A stretch of DNA of 50,657 nt, taken from the IMG/VR virus record IMGVR_UViG_3300048033_000871, positions 1 to 50,657 of that record; one strand, 5' to 3'. Within the stretch, counting starts at the first letter, position 1; each line of letters begins with the position of its first letter. Positions 43,010-50,090 of this stretch are shown here, piece after piece. The notes under the pieces were generated by a model, which worked only from the letters and a program-made list of their open reading frames with translations, did not search any database and was not told the DNA's origin. This DNA is from a virus. Made by a program: the position numbers and the translations under genes.

Positions 43010-43658
43010 CAATTTCCAAACGTGTTGGGTCGGTGTCACCATACTCACTTATATAATTGTAATAAGATAGTATCTCATCAGTAAAAGTGAACTCAGACTT
43101 AGCACCATTTTGAAATAGACCTACTATAAAATCACCATCACCACAATACCCATTTCCAAATAAGGTCCTATATTCAAATGGTAACTCCCACCCAAATACA
43201 AATTGAGCAAGGTCAATCGAACCCACCTTTATATTATCGGGTTTGCCAAATCTGATATCGACTCCCGAAAAATCATTACCACCAACCCATTGAGAAAACA
43301 CAAACCCTCTAGAGTTTGGATTCTCGGCGTAGAGTTTTAGTAGTGATGAATAAAAGTTTTGATGTAGTATATTGTCATCATCTACGAAATAAACAAACCC
43401 ATCTCGGATATAATGTGTTAATAGATTATTAGCAAAGTGATATTGACATTTCCAATCACCACATTCAGTAAAATGGAATCGTGTATTCTTGCATTTTAAA
43501 TCACCAAGTAGGTCAGTTGATAGTGTTGATACTTTCTTGCAATCAAACACAACATTCCAAACAACATCAACTGCTTTTGGTTTGTTTTGAAATATAGACT
43601 CCCGAATTTGTCTTAGATTTTCGGGTCTAGTGCATCGAGTGATTATATGTATTTTCAT
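42987..43658 (-). CDS. GT-A type glycosyltransferase
   Basis: 223 residues. The DDD motif in VYFVDDDNILHQNF (near residue 93) is a metal/nucleotide-sugar site of GT-A enzymes, and the opening MKIHIITRCTRPENL is typical of the fold. Substrate unknown. It overlaps the methylglyoxal synthase gene by 4 bases. Confidence 0.75.
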   Translation of the reverse strand: MKIHIITRCTRPENLRQIRESIFQNKPKAVDVVWNVVFDCKKVSTLSTDLLGDLKCKNTRFHFTECGDWKCQYHFANNLLTHYIRDGFVYFVDDDNILHQNFYSSLLKLYAENPNSRGFVFSQWVGGNDFSGVDIRFGKPDNIKVGSIDLAQFVFGWELPFEYRTLFGNGYCGDGDFIVGLFQNGAKSEFTFTDEILSYYNYISEYGDTDPTRLEIVNKKLTL

Positions 43659-44029
43659 TTCTTCTTAAAGTACTTGATTAAGATATGTCCCATCTTATAG
43701 TTAGTCGCAAGTGGTACATCGTGGACATCACACAATCGCATCAACATAGATACATCAACCTCGTGTGGATGTTTTCCAAGTGGGTCTCTAAAGAACACCA
43801 CCCCATCAATCTCACCACGAGTCACCATCGCAGCGATTTCAGCGTCCCCACCAAGAGGACCACTATTGACTCGTTGTACTTTATCCACACCTGCGTGTTG
43901 AATCACCTCACCAGTCGTACCAGTCGTTACGAGTTCTACATCTCTTCGATTAAAGAACTCCAATCTTTTCATTACAAAGGACACCATCGATGCCTTCTTC
44001 CCATCGTGTGCGATTAGTGCTATTTTCAT
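43655..44029 (-). CDS. mgsA: Methylglyoxal synthase
   Basis: 124 residues. All key motifs of MgsA are present: HDGKK (8-12), TGTTG (36-40), SGPLGGD (56-62) with the catalytic base Asp62, FFRDPL (79-84), PHEVDV (88-93) with the catalytic His89, and LATN (107-110). It lacks the about 20-residue C-terminal extension of the E. coli enzyme (152). It converts dihydroxyacetone phosphate to methylglyoxal and phosphate, diverting glycolysis when phosphate is short. It overlaps genes on both sides. Confidence 0.95.
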   Translation of the reverse strand: MKIALIAHDGKKASMVSFVMKRLEFFNRRDVELVTTGTTGEVIQHAGVDKVQRVNSGPLGGDAEIAAMVTRGEIDGVVFFRDPLGKHPHEVDVSMLMRLCDVHDVPLATNYKMGHILIKYFKKK

Positions 44030-44127
44030 TTGTTGAGTTTTTTATAGATGTCTCTAATGCGATTGTCAAGGAATACGAATCCCACAACATTCACAATCAA
44101 TACTCCTATCAGTAATCCTAAAATCAT
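44026..44127 (-). CDS. Single-span membrane peptide
   Basis: 33 residues: a hydrophobic helix (MILGLLIGVLIVNVVGFVFL) then a basic tail. The stop TGA overlaps the MgsA ATG. Such mini-membrane proteins recur in this region. Function unknown. Confidence 0.55.
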   Translation of the reverse strand: MILGLLIGVLIVNVVGFVFLDNRIRDIYKKLNK

Positions 44128-44154
44128 ATCGTGTTACTTAAAAAAATTTGTGTG

Positions 44155-44175
44155 AAAAGGGAACTGGAGTTCCCT
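44155..44175 (-). terminator. Intrinsic terminator
   Basis: Stem AGGGAACT/AGTTCCCT (8 bp) with a 2-base loop, then TTTT on the minus strand. It lies 30 bases past the stop of the membrane gene at 44205 and upstream of the mgsA leader. Confidence 0.7.
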
Positions 44176-44204
44176 ATGCTTATTGCTTTCCATGCTCAAC
44201 TACC

Positions 44205-44408
44205 TTATTCCTTGTTTTCAAATAGTGACTTAAAAAAGTTATACCAAAACACAAAGGTGTAGATGGGCCATAATACGAGTATAAAAACCCTTTCCGTATT
44301 CGTAAGGGTTTCCCTATCCAATACCTTCGCTACCTTGGTTATCATATAATCCATTATCATAAGGGATAGTGTTCCTATAAGGAGGTAGTATGTTATAAAC
44401 TTATACAT
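44205..44408 (-). CDS. Small two-span membrane protein
   Basis: 67 residues from ATG at 44406-44408, overlapping the stop of the previous gene by 8 bases (an ATG 12 bases further up is also possible). Two hydrophobic stretches (ITYYLLIGTLSLMIMDYMI and VFILVLWPIYTFVFWYNFF) predict two membrane helices. Function unknown. Confidence 0.65.
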   Translation of the reverse strand: MYKFITYYLLIGTLSLMIMDYMITKVAKVLDRETLTNTERVFILVLWPIYTFVFWYNFFKSLFENKE

Positions 44409-44730
44409 AATGGTTATCATAAATAATTTCCCAATCTTCTTTCCCGATAACATCTACCTCTTCCCAATCGGAATCCCAATCGATAGGAAAGATATTTGAA
44501 TTGTATTGATGTTCTTGAAACTCTGAAGTAAAGTTAGTATTGTTGTACCACTCTCTTATCATTTCTTTAGCACCCATATCTTCTAAGACTTCATCTATGG
44601 TGTTATATCCATAATCTATATAATAAGACATTAGTTGAGACTCTGAGGGTTTTACTAACTCGGCTTTCTTTACCTTGACTACTCCGTAGAATTCTCTTTC
44701 TTTCGTTTCCAAAATTTTATTCATCACCAA
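44401..44730 (-). CDS. Acidic hypothetical protein
   Basis: 109 residues, acidic, rich in Tyr and Trp (DWDSDWEEVDVIGKEDWEII). No motif recognised. It overlaps neighbours on both sides. Confidence 0.7.
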   Translation of the reverse strand: MVMNKILETKEREFYGVVKVKKAELVKPSESQLMSYYIDYGYNTIDEVLEDMGAKEMIREWYNNTNFTSEFQEHQYNSNIFPIDWDSDWEEVDVIGKEDWEIIYDNHYV

Positions 44731-44911
44731 TTTCTTTCTTTAGGATTTCCTCTTGCCATTCTTGGAGTTCGATGTCAGCAAACTTTTCTCTATCTTCTGC
44801 TTTGGTTTCGTGATACTCTTCCAATAAGATTTCTGCTAACATCTTCTCCTCTTCTTCAGACATAATATAGAGTTCTATATTGTCCCTATCTAACATTGAT
44901 TTCTTATTCAT
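44717..44911 (-). CDS. Small acidic helical protein
   Basis: 64 residues from MNKKSML (an ATG 18 bases further up is less likely because it extends the overlap). Glu-rich helix (EEEEKMLAEILLEEYHETKA). It overlaps the 36-residue membrane peptide by 8 bases and the next gene by 14. Confidence 0.6.
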   Translation of the reverse strand: MNKKSMLDRDNIELYIMSEEEEKMLAEILLEEYHETKAEDREKFADIELQEWQEEILKKEIGDE

Positions 44912-45014
44912 TGTCTTTATCTTTACCATCCAAATACATTTGGTATATTCCTATAGTTAGTATAGTACCAAATATAACCAATACTGCAAATCCTTTTAAT
45001 AACTCGTACCACAT
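44904..45014 (-). CDS. Small membrane peptide
   Basis: 36 residues: hydrophobic helix (LLKGFAVLVIFGTILTIGIY), then a charged tail (DGKDKDNE). Start ATG at 45012-45014, overlap with the next gene. Function unknown. Confidence 0.55.
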   Translation of the reverse strand: MWYELLKGFAVLVIFGTILTIGIYQMYLDGKDKDNE

Positions 45015-45015
45015 A

Positions 45016-45174
45016 TTACTTTACCCATTCTCTATACGCTAATTCATATGCATCCACTTTTCTCATCTTTGGATTCTCTCTCAACTCTTTTGCTGCCCAT
45101 TCCATTACTTCACCTGCTAATCCATAAGCATGTGACTCCATTAGGATTTCTTCTATTTGTTCTGCTTCTGTCAT
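45016..45174 (-). CDS. Small helical protein
   Basis: 52 residues: Glu-rich helix followed by MEWAAKELRENPKMRKVDAY and a YREWVK end. Its ATG overlaps the TGA of the gene upstream, so the two are coupled. Function unknown. Confidence 0.65.
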   Translation of the reverse strand: MTEAEQIEEILMESHAYGLAGEVMEWAAKELRENPKMRKVDAYELAYREWVK

Positions 45175-45560
45175 CACTTCCCTATTTTATCTTTGTTTTG
45201 TTCAATAGACCATCTATTCAATAATGTAATCAATCCAATTGGGATAATCATACCAAGACCAAACAACCAAGAATTATTAGGTGCTTCTACAAGTGTTGTT
45301 GTGACTGCGACACCACCAATATAAATAAACCAAGCAATTGCCCATAACCACCACGGGAATTTTTTGGTCTTGTCTTGTACGGATACAACTCGTTTGTCGT
45401 GTACTACTCGTGATAGAGCATCTTGTAGGTCCTTACCATAGGCAGGAATGACTTGGGTTTTACCCTCTTCATCAATAAGGGTAATCTCATACTTCATCCA
45501 ATCACTAAAGGTTACTGAGTCCTTGCGATAGGTGACATTAATAACTTTTTGTTTCTTCAT
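45174..45560 (-). CDS. Two-span membrane protein with cytoplasmic domain
   Basis: 128 residues. Residues 1-65 are a soluble beta-rich region. Two membrane helices follow (about 70-88 and 95-115: WLWAIAWFIYIGGVAVTTTL and WLFGLGMIIPIGLITLLNRW). Function unknown. It follows thymidylate synthase by 6 bases. Confidence 0.7.
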   Translation of the reverse strand: MKKQKVINVTYRKDSVTFSDWMKYEITLIDEEGKTQVIPAYGKDLQDALSRVVHDKRVVSVQDKTKKFPWWLWAIAWFIYIGGVAVTTTLVEAPNNSWLFGLGMIIPIGLITLLNRWSIEQNKDKIGK

Positions 45561-45566
45561 AATAAT

Positions 45567-46502
45567 TTAATTACTTAAAGGTGCTTTTATACTTGGGTGG
45601 GATTCATATCCCTTTACTTCATAATCAAACTCTCCATTTAGAATGTCTACATTAGATAGTTCTATTGTAGGTAATGAGAATGAACTTCTTTGTAGTTGTT
45701 CTTTCACTTGTTCTATATGGTTATTATAGATATGTATGTCACCGAGGTTTCCGATTAACATACCTGGTTGGTATCCAGTCTCCTCACATAGTAGTAGGAG
45801 TAGTGTACCATATGATGCAATGTTGAATGGTAGACCTAAGAATGTATCTACACTTCTCTGATTCCACATTAGGGATAGTTTACCATCAGCAACATAACAT
45901 TGGAATCCATAGTGACAAGGTGGTAGAACCATTTCATCTAACTCACCCACATTCCAAGCAGATACCATTAATCTTCTACTATCAGGATTTCTTTTAAGTT
46001 CGTTGATTAGATTTTCGATTTGGTCTGATGTTCTTTTAACAATCATTGGATTACCACCATTTAATTTCTCAATATAGTACTCTGTCCAATTCCTCCATTG
46101 TGACCCATAGATAGGACCCAACTCGCCATTCTCATTTGCAAATTCATCATCAGTTTTGATTTTGTTGATGAATTCTTCCATTGTATCTGGAGTAAATTGA
46201 TACGGGGTTGGTTCAAACTTATTTCTATAATTCTTATAAGCATCACCATTCCAAATGTTACATCCATTGTCCACCAAGTACTTGATGTTGGTATCTCCTT
46301 TTAAGAACCACTTCAATTCAGTCATCATAGTTTTGATGGCCATCTTCTTTGTGGTTAGGAGTGGGAATCCCTCTGACATATCGTGAACGAATTGACCACC
46401 AAAGACTGATAGTGTACCTGTTCCAGTTCGGTCATCCTTTTGTACACCATACTCCAATACTCGTTCGAGTAGAACTTGATATTGATTATCTAATGTGTTC
46501 AT
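45567..46502 (-). CDS. thyA: Thymidylate synthase (ThyA)
   Basis: 311 residues. Family motifs are intact: DDRTGTGT near 22-29, GSQWRNW, DSRRLMVSAWN, the catalytic Cys in LPPCHYG, and NQRSVDTFLGLPFNIASYG. It makes dTMP from dUMP with methylene-tetrahydrofolate, supporting phage DNA synthesis. The start ATGA overlaps the stop of the upstream 45-residue gene. Confidence 0.97.
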   Translation of the reverse strand: MNTLDNQYQVLLERVLEYGVQKDDRTGTGTLSVFGGQFVHDMSEGFPLLTTKKMAIKTMMTELKWFLKGDTNIKYLVDNGCNIWNGDAYKNYRNKFEPTPYQFTPDTMEEFINKIKTDDEFANENGELGPIYGSQWRNWTEYYIEKLNGGNPMIVKRTSDQIENLINELKRNPDSRRLMVSAWNVGELDEMVLPPCHYGFQCYVADGKLSLMWNQRSVDTFLGLPFNIASYGTLLLLLCEETGYQPGMLIGNLGDIHIYNNHIEQVKEQLQRSSFSLPTIELSNVDILNGEFDYEVKGYESHPSIKAPLSN

Positions 46503-46636
46503 ATACTAAATACTATTCCTTTGTTAAACCATCCAATGATAATTTCGATATCACCATTTAGAAATCTATCGTGTGTTACCTTTACATATGGTAATAGGTA
46601 TACTTGTGCTAATACACTATACGTTCTTATCTTCAT
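46499..46636 (-). CDS. Small hypothetical protein upstream of thyA
   Basis: 45 residues with beta-like strands (YSVLAQVYLLPYVKV, IEIIIGWFNKGIVFSI). Its TGA overlaps the thyA ATG and its ATG overlaps the upstream peptide, making a strict overlap chain. Function unknown. Confidence 0.6.
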   Translation of the reverse strand: MKIRTYSVLAQVYLLPYVKVTHDRFLNGDIEIIIGWFNKGIVFSI

Positions 46637-46724
46637 CTTTTTTCATTTTATAAAATAGGAATCCATTCCATAGTATAACAATACCACCAACAATTACCCA
46701 CTCAATTATCTGCCGTGTCATCAT
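46617..46724 (-). CDS. Small membrane peptide
   Basis: 35 residues with one hydrophobic helix (IIEWVIVGGIVILWNGFLF) and a Lys/Asp tail. It overlaps the neighbours at both ends. Function unknown. Confidence 0.55.
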   Translation of the reverse strand: MMTRQIIEWVIVGGIVILWNGFLFYKMKKDEDKNV

Positions 46725-46803
46725 CTTCGTTGTTAGGTGCAAAGATGAACAATGCAGTTAAGATACAAGTTAGTAATAATACCATATAAGGGAAGTCTAT
46801 CAT
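46702..46803 (-). CDS. Small membrane peptide
   Basis: 33 residues: one hydrophobic helix (MVLLLTCILTALFIFA) and an acidic tail (NNEDDDTADN). GAG precedes the ATG at short distance. It overlaps the next peptide by 23 bases. Function unknown. Confidence 0.55.
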   Translation of the reverse strand: MIDFPYMVLLLTCILTALFIFAPNNEDDDTADN

Positions 46804-46806
46804 CTC

Positions 46807-46959
46807 TTATTGATTAAACCATTCATCTATTGTTCCATCAGCATACCCAACACCGTGAGCAACCTTTCTTACCAATTCCATAAACTGATTAAAGTCAAGG
46901 TCATCGTGTTGGGTTTCGATAGAAACCTTTTCATTATAATGTTCTACTGTTATCTTCAT
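46807..46959 (-). CDS. Small acidic protein behind start cassette
   Basis: 50 residues (starting MKITVEHYNEKVSIETQ, then DDLDFNQFMELVRKVAHG). Its leader is a diverged copy (copy 5) of the repeated start cassette. Function unknown. Confidence 0.65.
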   Translation of the reverse strand: MKITVEHYNEKVSIETQHDDLDFNQFMELVRKVAHGVGYADGTIDEWFNQ

Positions 46960-46971
46960 TTCTCTTTGATG

Positions 46972-47184
46972 TTAAATATCTCTGATTGGTCTCTCTTGTC
47001 TAATACCACTACCCTCGTGTCTGTACTTAACGGGGATAGGTAAGTTACATATCCTACATAGGTAAGTCTCTTTATCATAAACTAACCTCTCACAAGTACA
47101 CTCAACTGTATACCTATCTCTAGTATCGTAACTTAGACTACACGAGGTTAGTACAAAAAATAATCCTATGGCTAATGCTTTCAT
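46972..47184 (-). CDS. Small lipoprotein with zinc-ribbon-like cysteines
   Basis: 70 residues. N-terminal signal (MKALAIGLFFVLTSC) with a lipobox LTSC at 12-15, so Cys15 is the predicted lipidation site. The mature part has CTC, then CRIC (33-52), like a small zinc ribbon. Phage lipoproteins often act in superinfection exclusion. Role not proved. Confidence 0.7.
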   Translation of the reverse strand: MKALAIGLFFVLTSCSLSYDTRDRYTVECTCERLVYDKETYLCRICNLPIPVKYRHEGSGIRQERPIRDI

Positions 47185-47408
47185 CTCTCTTTGGTGTTAA
47201 AGAATTCAGATAAGTCATCATATAAAGATATAATTTCATTATCATTTAGTTCACTAACTTTCTTCATTAATGAAGCTCTTAACAACTCTGTTTCTCTCTC
47301 TTTCTCAAGTAGTGATTCAATCTTACGCTCAATCATTTGTGGTGTATCTAAATCCATTGGTAAGGTTGCTCTAACCCATTCCAACAACTCTTGCATTGGT
47401 GTTTTCAT
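47181..47408 (-). CDS. Small helical protein ending in NTKER
   Basis: 75 residues, helical (DTPQMIERKIESLLEKERET). The last five residues NTKER come from the start cassette of the next gene. ATGA overlap. Function unknown. Confidence 0.7.
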   Translation of the reverse strand: MKTPMQELLEWVRATLPMDLDTPQMIERKIESLLEKERETELLRASLMKKVSELNDNEIISLYDDLSEFFNTKER

Positions 47409-47689
47409 CTCTCTTTGGTGTTAAAGGTTTCTAATATATGTAGAGCAAAGTCTGCCATCATATCATAGTGATAATGAGCATAGGTTTGTCCTTCACTACG
47501 ATTAGACTGAACAAAGTCATCAGTCATAGATAGAATCTTGTCGTGTGTATCAGTACCATATTCTGCTAATACTTTATCCCACTCCTTTTTTAGCACCTCT
47601 TTAGGTGTTGTCTTAACGATGTGTTCCATCTCTTCACCAAAGTTGTCAAAATCTGCTTCTGGATTGTAATTTGGATTTACTTCACTCAT
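47405..47689 (-). CDS. Acidic helical protein ending in NTKER
   Basis: 94 residues (MSEVNPNYNPEADFDNFGEE at start, helical later). Ends in TFNTKER, encoded by the cassette. Function unknown. Confidence 0.7.
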   Translation of the reverse strand: MSEVNPNYNPEADFDNFGEEMEHIVKTTPKEVLKKEWDKVLAEYGTDTHDKILSMTDDFVQSNRSEGQTYAHYHYDMMADFALHILETFNTKER

Positions 47690-47817
47690 TTCTCTTTGGT
47701 GTTAAAGGTTTCATCATAAAGACCTAACTCTTGGTCTCGTTTCATTATTTCAGCAAGTAACCTTCCTCTTCTACTTGGTGTTAGCCAATTAAGAAATCTA
47801 TTCCAATATTTTCTCAT
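47686..47817 (-). CDS. Small basic protein ending in NTKEK
   Basis: 43 residues (MRKYWNRFLNWLTPSRRGRL). First gene of the cassette chain; ends TFNTKEK and overlaps the next ATG. Promoter lies upstream at 47843-47874. Confidence 0.65.
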   Translation of the reverse strand: MRKYWNRFLNWLTPSRRGRLLAEIMKRDQELGLYDETFNTKEK

Positions 47818-47842
47818 CTCTCTTTGGTGTTAAAGGTTTATT

Positions 47843-47874
47843 ACAATATACAAAATTATTTTGACATTTCCAAA
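47843..47874 (-). promoter_or_regulatory. Putative promoter, box-less class, for the cassette chain
   Basis: TTTG (47871-47874), 20 bases, TATATTGT (47843-47850). The whole 37-base region 47840-47876 is identical to 49420-49456. Confidence 0.6.
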
Positions 47875-47881
47875 TTTAATA

Positions 47882-47899
47882 GGGGGAGATTTCTCCCCC
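47882..47899 (-). terminator. Putative terminator after the GIY-YIG/ParB-like gene
   Basis: Strong stem GGGGGAGA/TCTCCCCC (8 bp, 2-base loop), but only a weak A/T tail (TATTAAATT) follows. It lies 8 bases past the stop of the 483-residue gene. Confidence 0.6.
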
Positions 47900-47907
47900 C
47901 AACTAAA

Positions 47908-49359
47908 CTATGCAGCTTGACTTGTTTGAACTTGATTACCCCACATCGGCATTTCGTGATACGATACATCTGGGTAAGTTACCAAACCTTTTAAAGTCTC
48001 CAAATCAGATGGACTAAATATATACCCATCAATTTCATTAGGTATGTTTTGAGACATCACAAGCTCTCCGAATAGTCTGGGCCATTCATCTTTACTCTTT
48101 GTGTTTGTATGGTAAACGACTAACTTAATTTTACTCTGAGGTGTCTTACCTTCTTTAACTCGTTGGAACTGCTCAATAAAGTAGCTCTTCAAGATACGAT
48201 ACCAGTGTGGGTTACCCGATGATAATGTGGTAACAAACATATCATCATCTTTGTTGCGAAATGCAGCTGCTACTTTATCAAGGTCACCTCTATTTTTATC
48301 TGAGTTAGTGTAGTCATACACAATACGACCCATTGATTTCCAATCTTCCTTGATAATAGCAGTCTCAGTTCTATGGAAAACTGTCAATACTTGGTTTGAT
48401 GTAAGTCCCAATCGCATCATTCGATTTTTCATCTCAGCAGTTTTCCAAGAGTGACCCATCTTATGGTGACCCAAGCATTCTTTAACACCATCCTTTACAC
48501 TAAATGATTTACCTACATTATAATCAGCATTCAAGTTGTTGCCCAACATATCAACTTCAGAATCTTGGAGTGATTGTGTCAACTCACTTGGAATTGCAAG
48601 GTACTCAATTTGTGTATTAGATGTGTAACCTCGGTTCAATTTTCGGGCTTTCCACATCGCAGTTCTCGTGTGGTTTCCACTAATTAGGATTTGTGGATAA
48701 TGTACACCCTTGTAAGTGATGTCCTCTAATACTACTGGCATATCTGGTGACCCAATTCCGTTTTTAATTCGGTCTATAATCTTCTGAAGATTCTCATTAT
48801 CAATTTGGAGTTCTCGAATTTGTATAGTTGGGATATTATACAATACTTCTAATGACATCTTTTTAACATTACTAATTGATAAAAGAATGTGCTTTTTTAA
48901 ATTCTTGTATGTTCGAATGTCATCAACCTCATCTTGTAACTTGTTCACAAAGTCCAAATCGAGTTTTCTAATACCTGGTTTACCATTCCACTTGTTGTAG
49001 TATCGTGGACTTTTTGCAGCATCAACTGAGGTGAGTAACTCCCATTCATATTGCTGACATTCTTTTACTGAACCCCAAAATAGAATTTCGTATTTTAAAG
49101 TATTTAGGTCACCATCTTGTATGTGCTCTGCGAACTCTTTTGAAGTTGATGATGTGGTATAGATATCATTACCTTCTTTATGAAACCCAATGTATTTCAT
49201 ATTGTTGGTAGTATTTGTGATTTCATAGACATATGAATCACATCCGTTCGGTTGCCTTAACAATCCAATAGGTTTTTGAAAAGGTCTTGGTGGGTTGTAC
49301 AACATTGTTTCTAAGTTCCAACCTGTTCCAGTAAGGGCTGCCCCACTTGCTTTTTTCAT
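47908..49359 (-). CDS. GIY-YIG / ParB-like fusion protein
   Basis: 483 residues. Residues 40-110 resemble a GIY-YIG nuclease: YVYEI (43-47), KYIG (55-58), and a Glu in YEWELL near 105-107. Residues about 175-240 resemble the ParB/sulfiredoxin fold: IQIRELQIDNEN then ILISGNHTRTAMW (224-236), where GNHTR matches the GxHR motif. The last 200 residues are unassigned. It could be a homing-type nuclease with a DNA-site module. It stands alone between a box-less promoter and a terminator-like hairpin. Confidence 0.75.
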   Translation of the reverse strand: MKKASGAALTGTGWNLETMLYNPPRPFQKPIGLLRQPNGCDSYVYEITNTTNNMKYIGFHKEGNDIYTTSSTSKEFAEHIQDGDLNTLKYEILFWGSVKECQQYEWELLTSVDAAKSPRYYNKWNGKPGIRKLDLDFVNKLQDEVDDIRTYKNLKKHILLSISNVKKMSLEVLYNIPTIQIRELQIDNENLQKIIDRIKNGIGSPDMPVVLEDITYKGVHYPQILISGNHTRTAMWKARKLNRGYTSNTQIEYLAIPSELTQSLQDSEVDMLGNNLNADYNVGKSFSVKDGVKECLGHHKMGHSWKTAEMKNRMMRLGLTSNQVLTVFHRTETAIIKEDWKSMGRIVYDYTNSDKNRGDLDKVAAAFRNKDDDMFVTTLSSGNPHWYRILKSYFIEQFQRVKEGKTPQSKIKLVVYHTNTKSKDEWPRLFGELVMSQNIPNEIDGYIFSPSDLETLKGLVTYPDVSYHEMPMWGNQVQTSQAA

Positions 49360-49422
49360 TGTTCCAATGATTTTATAGTTAAAAAATTCCCCGACTTAAC
49401 TCACCAGGGTTTGTTATTGATT

Positions 49423-49454
49423 ACAATATACAAAATTATTTTGACATTTCCAAA
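49423..49454 (-). promoter_or_regulatory. Putative promoter, box-less class, for the GIY-YIG/ParB-like gene
   Basis: TTTG (49451-49454), 20 bases, TATATTGT (49423-49430). It overlaps the last codons of the upstream 58-residue gene. Confidence 0.6.
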
Positions 49455-49612
49455 TTATGTTGTCGGAATCCGATAACTTTTGTTGGACCAGCAACTTGCA
49501 TTCTTCGTTGTTCGATAGCAATCTTGGTTACCTCTAATGTCTCTACATCGGTCTCAGAGTTCAACCACTCAAAGAACCACTTTGTTAACAACTTCTTCTT
49601 TAGTTTGTTCAT
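49436..49612 (-). CDS. Small basic hypothetical protein
   Basis: 58 residues (MNKLKKKLLTKWFFEWLNSE, then VETLEVTKIAIEQRRMQVA). Its last codons are part of the 37-base promoter repeat. Start context AAAAGTT-ATG, no Shine-Dalgarno. Confidence 0.65.
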   Translation of the reverse strand: MNKLKKKLLTKWFFEWLNSETDVETLEVTKIAIEQRRMQVAGPTKVIGFRQHNLEMSK

Positions 49613-49617
49613 AACTT

Positions 49618-49743
49618 TTATTTTTGTGTTAAGTAATAGGGAACTGTTTCAGCAGGAACACAAATTTCATCCCCACCAACCAATACAATAGCACAATCCA
49701 TTCCTGTAATCGTACATTCAAAAAATCTTAATACTTTATTCAT
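49618..49743 (-). CDS. Small hypothetical protein
   Basis: 41 residues with three cysteines and beta-like stretches (RFFECTITGMDCAIVLVGG). Start context AAAAGTT-ATG. Function unknown. Confidence 0.6.
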   Translation of the reverse strand: MNKVLRFFECTITGMDCAIVLVGGDEICVPAETVPYYLTQK

Positions 49744-49748
49744 AACTT

Positions 49749-50084
49749 TTATTTTAGGTACATAGGTCCGTATGGTCCGTACATTGCAGTTCCTTCGATG
49801 ACATTACCACGAGCGTGTTTGGCAGCAGCCGACCAACCTGCAGGTTTCATCAAGTCACCTTTATTTAGTTGGACACCCTTGTGAACGAATGGGATACGAG
49901 CAATGAATCCCCATACCGAACTACCTACGATAACCTTGTAGAACTTAGACCCCTTATTGATTTTGATTTGAGGTGTCATCACATTCTCATAGACCCCAGT
50001 GTAATACTCGGTCAATTGGTTAACTAACTGATTCTCAAACTCTTCAATCGAGTTTACTGGTTTAGTGTTTTGGAATACTGACAT
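49749..50084 (-). CDS. Hypothetical protein
   Basis: 111 residues. The segment YKVIVGSSVWGFIARIP, then GVQLNKGDLMKPAGWSAAAK, suggests a small mixed fold. No family recognised. Start context AATAAGTTATG. Confidence 0.7.
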   Translation of the reverse strand: MSVFQNTKPVNSIEEFENQLVNQLTEYYTGVYENVMTPQIKINKGSKFYKVIVGSSVWGFIARIPFVHKGVQLNKGDLMKPAGWSAAAKHARGNVIEGTAMYGPYGPMYLK

Positions 50085-50090
50085 AACTTA

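Larger units (their letters stand above)
46957..47834 (-). repeat. Five-copy start cassette (TTAACACCAAAGAGAGATG)
   Basis: Five copies: 47815-47834, 47687-47706, 47406-47425, 47182-47201 and a diverged one at 46957-46976. Each provides the purine-rich leader and ATG of a gene. In copies 2-4 the same bases also encode the end of the gene upstream (NTKER or NTKEK and stop TGA), with ATGA overlaps. Confidence 0.85.
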
